Program-made: the position numbers and the translations under genes
NCBI GenBank assembly: GCA_026986655.1
Contig: JALSOD010000235.1
Location: forward strand, 1 to 8,704
Source of the DNA: Caldifarciminota bacterium
GTDB taxonomy: Bacteria > Hydrothermota > Hydrothermia > B15-G9 > WFZT01
Length of the DNA: 8,704 bases
Reading direction: 5' to 3'
Notes under the pieces: model-generated
What the model was told of the DNA's origin: nothing
Database searches by the model: none
What the model saw: the letters and a program-made list of their open reading frames with translations, nothing else
Shown here: one piece after another, positions 5,715-8,704 of the stretch
How positions within the stretch are numbered: the stretch's first letter is position 1
How the letters are laid out: each line of letters opens with the position of its first letter

Positions 5715-7613
5715 TTAAAACATGGTTTCTACTTTTACAAAAGCCTTAATAATTGCTTCTCTGCCATCTCTGTACTTGACTTTTGCCTGGACTTCGACTT
5801 GATCCTCACCCTGATAGAGGGCGTTAACGAGGTCAATGTATTTTTGCTCGATAAACCTTCTCCTGACTTTCTTTGTTCTCGTTAACTCCTGATCGTCTGC
5901 ATCAAGTTCCTTATGAAGAATCAAGAATCTCTTAATTCTTGCCGCTTCTGGTAGTTGCTGATTCACCCTTTCCACATCTTTCCTGATGAGTTCGTAAACT
6001 TCGGGTTTCTGGGATAAATCTGTGTAAGTTGTATAAGCTATCTGGTGGTTCTCAGCCCACTTCCCAACATTTTCATAGTCGATATTTATGAATGCTGTAA
6101 CGTATGGTTTTTCTTTTCCAAATACCACCGCCTCTTTTATATATGGGCTGAACTTTAATTTATTTTCAATATACTGAGGTGAGAAAATGCTGCCGTCGGA
6201 AAGACGCATTACATCTTTCATTCTGTCGATAACCACCAGGTGGCCATCTTCGTCAATATAACCAGCATCCCCTGAATGTAACCAGCCACCTCTGAGGGCT
6301 TCCTCTGTAGCCTCAGGATTCTTGTAATATCCTTTGAAGACACTTGGGGAGCGAGACAATATTTCGCCTTCTTCAGAGATTCGGATTTCTGTCTCGGGTA
6401 TTGGTTTACCAACCGTTTCAAATTTAATGTCATCATCTCTGTGTACGACTGAAATTCCTGCAATTTCCGTTTGGCCATAGATCTGTTTAAGGTTCACACC
6501 GATGGCATGGTAGAACCTGAAAACGTCCGGTCCGAGAGCTGCACCACCTGTGTAGGCCTTTCTGATCCGAGTCATACCAATTCTGTCTTTCAAAGCCCTG
6601 AATAACATGAAATAACCAATTTTGTATAGAATTTTCCATTTTAGCGAGGGCTTCTCTTTGTTGAATTTGAAATCAGCCATTTTATAGCCGATAGGCATGA
6701 AAGTTTTATAAACAAGTTTCTTTAAAGGAGTAGAGTCCTCTATTTTCACCTGTATCATGGAGACAATGCCTTCCCATACCCGCGGAGGTGAGAACATTAC
6801 ATGAGGCCCAATTTCCCTGATATTTTCAGTTACTGTGGTTGGTTCTTCGGGAAAATTTACAGTAAAACCAATGAGGAGGCCACCTGAGATAGACATCATT
6901 TGTTCTCCAACCCATGCGAGAGGGAGGAAGGAAACGAACTCATCGGTTGGCTTCATTGGATCAACTTTAACGAGGAGATTTTCAGCCATCTTTAGCATGT
7001 TTTTATGAGTGAGCATGGCAAGTTTTGGAAGTGAGGTTGTCCCGGATGTTGTGAGAATCAGGGCAATGTCTTCCTCATCACCTTTTTCAATCTCTTCTTC
7101 AAATAGGTCCGGATGCTCTTTTTCGTATTCTCGGCCAATTTCCTGAACCTCCTGAAAACTCATGAGAATTGGATCTCTGTAGTTTCTCATGCCCTTTGGA
7201 TCCCAATAGATAACCCGGCGTAGGAGCGGCAATTCATCCTTGATTTCCAGAACTTTATCTGTTTGCTCCTGATCTTCTGTAACGATAAAAACCGAGTCGG
7301 AGAGCTCAGCGATGTATTTGATCTCAGGTGGTGTTGAATCCTGGTAGATTCCGATGACTGCACCACCTAAACTTTGGGCAGCAAGTTCTGCATAGACCCA
7401 CTCTGGCTCGTTATTACCAATTATGGATATGTGCTCGCCCCTTTCAAACCCTAATTTCTTGAGCCCCAGGGCGAAGTATTTTACGTTCTCATAATACCCC
7501 TTCCATGTGACCTCGTTCCATATTCCATAGTCTTTTTCCCGGATGGCAATTTTACTGTCCCCCCACTTAAGGTACTTCTCAAGTAGCAACTTGGGAAAGG
7601 TATAATTACCCAT
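5715..7613 (-). CDS. Long-chain-type acyl-CoA synthetase (AMP-binding, ACSL family)
   Basis: Adenylate-forming enzyme that would activate a carboxylic acid with ATP and CoA in the cytosol. The 632-residue protein fits the long-chain acyl-CoA synthetase family (about 600 residues; FadD15/ACSL type). Motifs in order: substrate-domain opening TFPKLLLEKY (5-14), A3 phosphate loop TTSGTTSLPK (188-197, with Ser where Gly is usual before x-P-K), FLPLAWVGEQ (229-238), A4/A5 region TGGAALGPDV and YGQTE (379-383), VGKPIPETEIRI (401-412), GWLHSGD (443-449, A7), IDRMKDVMRLSDGSIFSP (462-479, A8), and LTRTKKVRR (577-585), whose Lys581 or Lys582 would be the A10 catalytic lysine. All catalytic elements are therefore present. 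About 30 residues beyond the core (from about 601) form a strand-rich extension. It sits between livG (29-nt gap) and livH (16-nt gap), a placement seen in other liv-type clusters, suggesting activation of the imported substrate. The start has AAGGGAGA 6 nt upstream. Chain length or aromatic preference cannot be told. Confidence 0.92.
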   Translation of the reverse strand: MGNYTFPKLLLEKYLKWGDSKIAIREKDYGIWNEVTWKGYYENVKYFALGLKKLGFERGEHISIIGNNEPEWVYAELAAQSLGGAVIGIYQDSTPPEIKYIAELSDSVFIVTEDQEQTDKVLEIKDELPLLRRVIYWDPKGMRNYRDPILMSFQEVQEIGREYEKEHPDLFEEEIEKGDEEDIALILTTSGTTSLPKLAMLTHKNMLKMAENLLVKVDPMKPTDEFVSFLPLAWVGEQMMSISGGLLIGFTVNFPEEPTTVTENIREIGPHVMFSPPRVWEGIVSMIQVKIEDSTPLKKLVYKTFMPIGYKMADFKFNKEKPSLKWKILYKIGYFMLFRALKDRIGMTRIRKAYTGGAALGPDVFRFYHAIGVNLKQIYGQTEIAGISVVHRDDDIKFETVGKPIPETEIRISEEGEILSRSPSVFKGYYKNPEATEEALRGGWLHSGDAGYIDEDGHLVVIDRMKDVMRLSDGSIFSPQYIENKLKFSPYIKEAVVFGKEKPYVTAFINIDYENVGKWAENHQIAYTTYTDLSQKPEVYELIRKDVERVNQQLPEAARIKRFLILHKELDADDQELTRTKKVRRRFIEQKYIDLVNALYQGEDQVEVQAKVKYRDGREAIIKAFVKVETMF

Positions 7614-7642
7614 AGCAAATCTCCCTTTAATTTAACGAGAGT

Positions 7643-8410
7643 TTAAAATTCTTCACCAATATAAGCCTTGATAACCTTGGGATCTTTTCTTACTTCATCC
7701 GGCTTGCCTTCTGCAATTTTCTTGCCGAAATCGAGGACAGCAACTCGATCTGAAATGTCCATTACGACCCCCATGTCGTGCTCAATGAGGACCACTGTAA
7801 CGTCTCTTTCTTCGTTGATGTCGATGATGAATCTTACCATGTCCTCTTTTTCTTCAATGGTCATTCCAGCCATTGGCTCATCCATTAGGATGATTTTGGG
7901 ATCCATGGCAAGGGCGCGACCGAGCTCGACCCTCTTCTGGAGTCCATAGGAGAGCTGACCGGTCACCGCATATCTAATATGCTCAATTTCAAGGAAATCA
8001 ATGATTTCTTCAATTTTTTCTCTGAAGGCAAGCTCCTCTTTTTCAGCGAGTCCCCAGTAAATGCCTCCTGATAGGACTCCCGACTTCATGTGAATGTGCG
8101 CGCCGAGCATCAGGTTATCAAGGACGGTCATCCCTTTGAATAGCTCAATGTTCTGGAAGGTACGAGCAATACCAAGCTCTGCTCTTTTGTGGGAGGGTAG
8201 TTTGGTAATATTTTTTCCCTCAAAATAGATGTTTCCTCTCTGTGGATGGTAGAAGCCACTTATGGAGTTGAGAAGGGAGGTTTTTCCTGCACCGTTTGGA
8301 CCTATTATTGAGAAGATCTCCCTTTTGTAAACGGTGATGCTTACATCAAAGAGGGCATTTACGCCCCCGAAGCTCAGATACACATTATCGACTCTGAGAA
8401 TTTCCTCCAT
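7643..8410 (-). CDS. livG: Liv-type ABC importer ATPase (LivG)
   Basis: First gene of the operon and the second cytosolic ATPase of the importer. In 255 residues, the usual LivG length: Walker A GPNGAGKTS (37-45), LivG-typical ARTFQNIELFKGMTVLDNLMLG (82-103) with Q-loop Gln86, ABC signature LSYGLQKRVELGRAL (153-167), Walker B IILMDEP (173-179) with catalytic Glu178, and VVLIEHDMGVVM (206-217) with H-loop His211. The longer segment between Q-loop and signature and the AYIGEEF C-terminus distinguish LivG from LivF. The signature has Leu after LSYG where LivG proteins usually have Gln, a mild change. Start: ATG with AGGAG five nt upstream. A near-consensus promoter lies about 80 nt upstream. It should form a heterodimer with the livF product at 2448-1654, although the two genes are about 5 kb apart with five genes of the same operon order around them. 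Confidence 0.96.
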   Translation of the reverse strand: MEEILRVDNVYLSFGGVNALFDVSITVYKREIFSIIGPNGAGKTSLLNSISGFYHPQRGNIYFEGKNITKLPSHKRAELGIARTFQNIELFKGMTVLDNLMLGAHIHMKSGVLSGGIYWGLAEKEELAFREKIEEIIDFLEIEHIRYAVTGQLSYGLQKRVELGRALAMDPKIILMDEPMAGMTIEEKEDMVRFIIDINEERDVTVVLIEHDMGVVMDISDRVAVLDFGKKIAEGKPDEVRKDPKVIKAYIGEEF

Positions 8411-8467
8411 AATCTCTCCTGTGGGTTTGATGATAGGGAGGGAAATCTATGCAAGTTTTAGATCTAA

Positions 8468-8484
8468 TGACCATCATATAGTCA
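8468..8484. promoter_or_regulatory. Imperfect palindrome at the predicted transcription start (candidate operator)
   Basis: TGACCATCATATAGTCA is a 17-bp palindrome in which six of eight base pairs around the central A match, with TGAC/GTCA ends. It lies immediately downstream of the predicted -10 box, overlapping the expected +1, where a repressor site would block initiation. The regulator is not in this window, and short palindromes arise by chance, so this is only a candidate. Confidence 0.3.
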
Positions 8485-8490
8485 AAATCT

Positions 8491-8519
8491 ACTATAAGTA
8501 AGCATGATTAATTTGTCAA
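8491..8519 (-). promoter_or_regulatory. Sigma70-type promoter of the operon
   Basis: The minus strand has a perfect -35 TTGACA (8519-8514), a 17-nt spacer and -10 TATAGT (8496-8491, five of six to consensus). A start near 8484 would give a leader of about 74 nt before livG. The region just upstream is A/T-rich. The direction and place fit the only operon in the window. Confidence 0.75.
8499..8510. promoter_or_regulatory. Small palindrome in the -35/-10 spacer (candidate operator)
   Basis: TAAGCATGATTA is a 12-bp palindrome with five of six pairs matching, sitting between the -35 and -10 boxes. Spacer positions are common repressor sites, but the sequence is short and A/T-rich, so chance is a serious alternative. 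Confidence 0.22.
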
Positions 8520-8590
8520 GAACTTTTTAATGCTGTTATAAAATTCTTGGAACATTAAAGCAAATTACACATAATCAAGCGGATTTTGGC

Positions 8591-8661
8591 ATCCCCATTT
8601 GTCCTCCTTCCCCCAGAGAGGGATTTTTCAGGAAGTTCCCCCTTTGACAAAAGGGGGATTT
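8591..8661. repeat. C/G-rich palindromic intergenic repeat (REP-like)
   Basis: On the plus strand CCCCCTTT (8638-8645) and AAAGGGGG (8650-8657) form an 8-bp hairpin with a GACA loop. A second pairing competes with it: ATCCCCATTTGTC (8591-8603) is a near-perfect inverted copy of GACAAAAGGGGGAT (8646-8659), with CTTCC (8607-8611) and GGAAG (8630-8634) pairing inside. Runs of CCCCCTTT/AAAGGGGG in nested palindromes are typical of dispersed intergenic repeats in several anaerobic bacterial lineages. The repeat may extend to the right edge. It could also end transcription of a neighbour outside the window, though its T-run on the plus strand is short (ATTTT). Confidence 0.6.
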
Positions 8662-8704
8662 TACCTCGTTCATATTTTTCGAGCATTCTCAGAACTTTTT
8701 TACA

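Larger units (their letters stand above)
8411..8704. other. Non-coding region upstream of the operon
   Basis: No convincing gene lies here. It holds the livG ribosome site (AGGAG at 8420-8416), the leader, the promoter and the palindromic repeat described separately. Minus-strand codons are open from the right edge down to a TAA at 8557-8555 (49 codons), but the frame passes straight through the palindromic repeat and lacks a ribosome site, so I treat it as chance or, at most, the tail of something outside. Confidence 0.6.

Noticed and set aside
6218..6478. 86-codon minus-strand frame inside the acyl-CoA synthetase gene
   Set aside because: Lies wholly inside the synthetase in another frame; no family resemblance.
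8535..8563. Second promoter-like pair on the minus strand (TTGCTT, 17 nt, TATAAC)
   Set aside because: The -35 matches only three of six bases, and a much better promoter lies just downstream; probably chance in A/T-rich DNA.
8638..8661. Intrinsic terminator for a neighbour gene outside the window
   Set aside because: The hairpin is good, but the following T-run is only four bases on the plus strand and absent on the minus strand; the nested palindromes fit a dispersed repeat better.
8555..8704. Minus-strand reading frame of 49 codons open from the right edge, containing an ATG followed by LEKYERGKIPLL
   Set aside because: It runs through the palindromic repeat, has no ribosome binding site and shows no recognisable domain; the opposite strand is open in the same place with the 'PPLTKGG' pattern typical of translated repeats.

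Overview
The window is one tightly packed minus-strand gene cluster, read from high to low coordinates. It encodes a branched-chain-amino-acid-type (Liv/HAAT) ABC importer with two acyl-CoA-ligase-family proteins and a CBS-domain protein built into the same transcription unit. Transcription order: LivG-type ATPase (8410-7643), long-chain-type AMP-binding acyl-CoA synthetase (7613-5715), LivH permease (5698-4814), LivM permease (4811-3759), periplasmic binding protein (3735-2497), LivF-type ATPase (2448-1654), phenylacetate-CoA-ligase-like protein (1643-438), and a CBS-pair protein (from 425) that runs off the left edge. Gaps between genes are only 2 to 48 nt, and several stop codons are part of the next ribosome binding site, so this looks like a single operon.

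The 294-nt non-coding stretch upstream of livG (8411-8704) holds a near-consensus sigma70-type promoter (TTGACA, 17 nt, TATAGT on the minus strand), two small imperfect palindromes over the promoter that could be operators, and, further upstream, a C/G-rich palindromic intergenic repeat of the dispersed REP-like kind. The only long intercistronic gap inside the operon (48 nt, between the binding protein and livF) carries a strong hairpin followed by a T-rich run.

Inferred function: the binding protein captures a substrate in the periplasm, LivHM carry it through the inner membrane powered by LivFG, and the CoA ligase encoded between livG and livH activates it on entry. Carboxylates (aromatic, branched or fatty acids) are a more economical guess than amino acids because of the ligases. 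The binding protein has a cleavable signal peptide without a lipobox, which points to a diderm (Gram-negative) cell. Moderate-to-low GC, the gene content and the repeat type would fit an anaerobic degrader such as a Desulfobacterota/deltaproteobacterium-like lineage, but taxonomy cannot be fixed from this sequence alone.

The most interesting details are the PaaK-like protein, whose ATP phosphate-binding loop is replaced by an unrelated Pro-rich segment while its other adenylation motifs remain; the CBS protein with an asymmetric pair of nucleotide-site motifs; and the hairpin that separates binding-protein and livF expression. No RNA genes, CRISPR arrays, insertion sequences or broken genes were seen.
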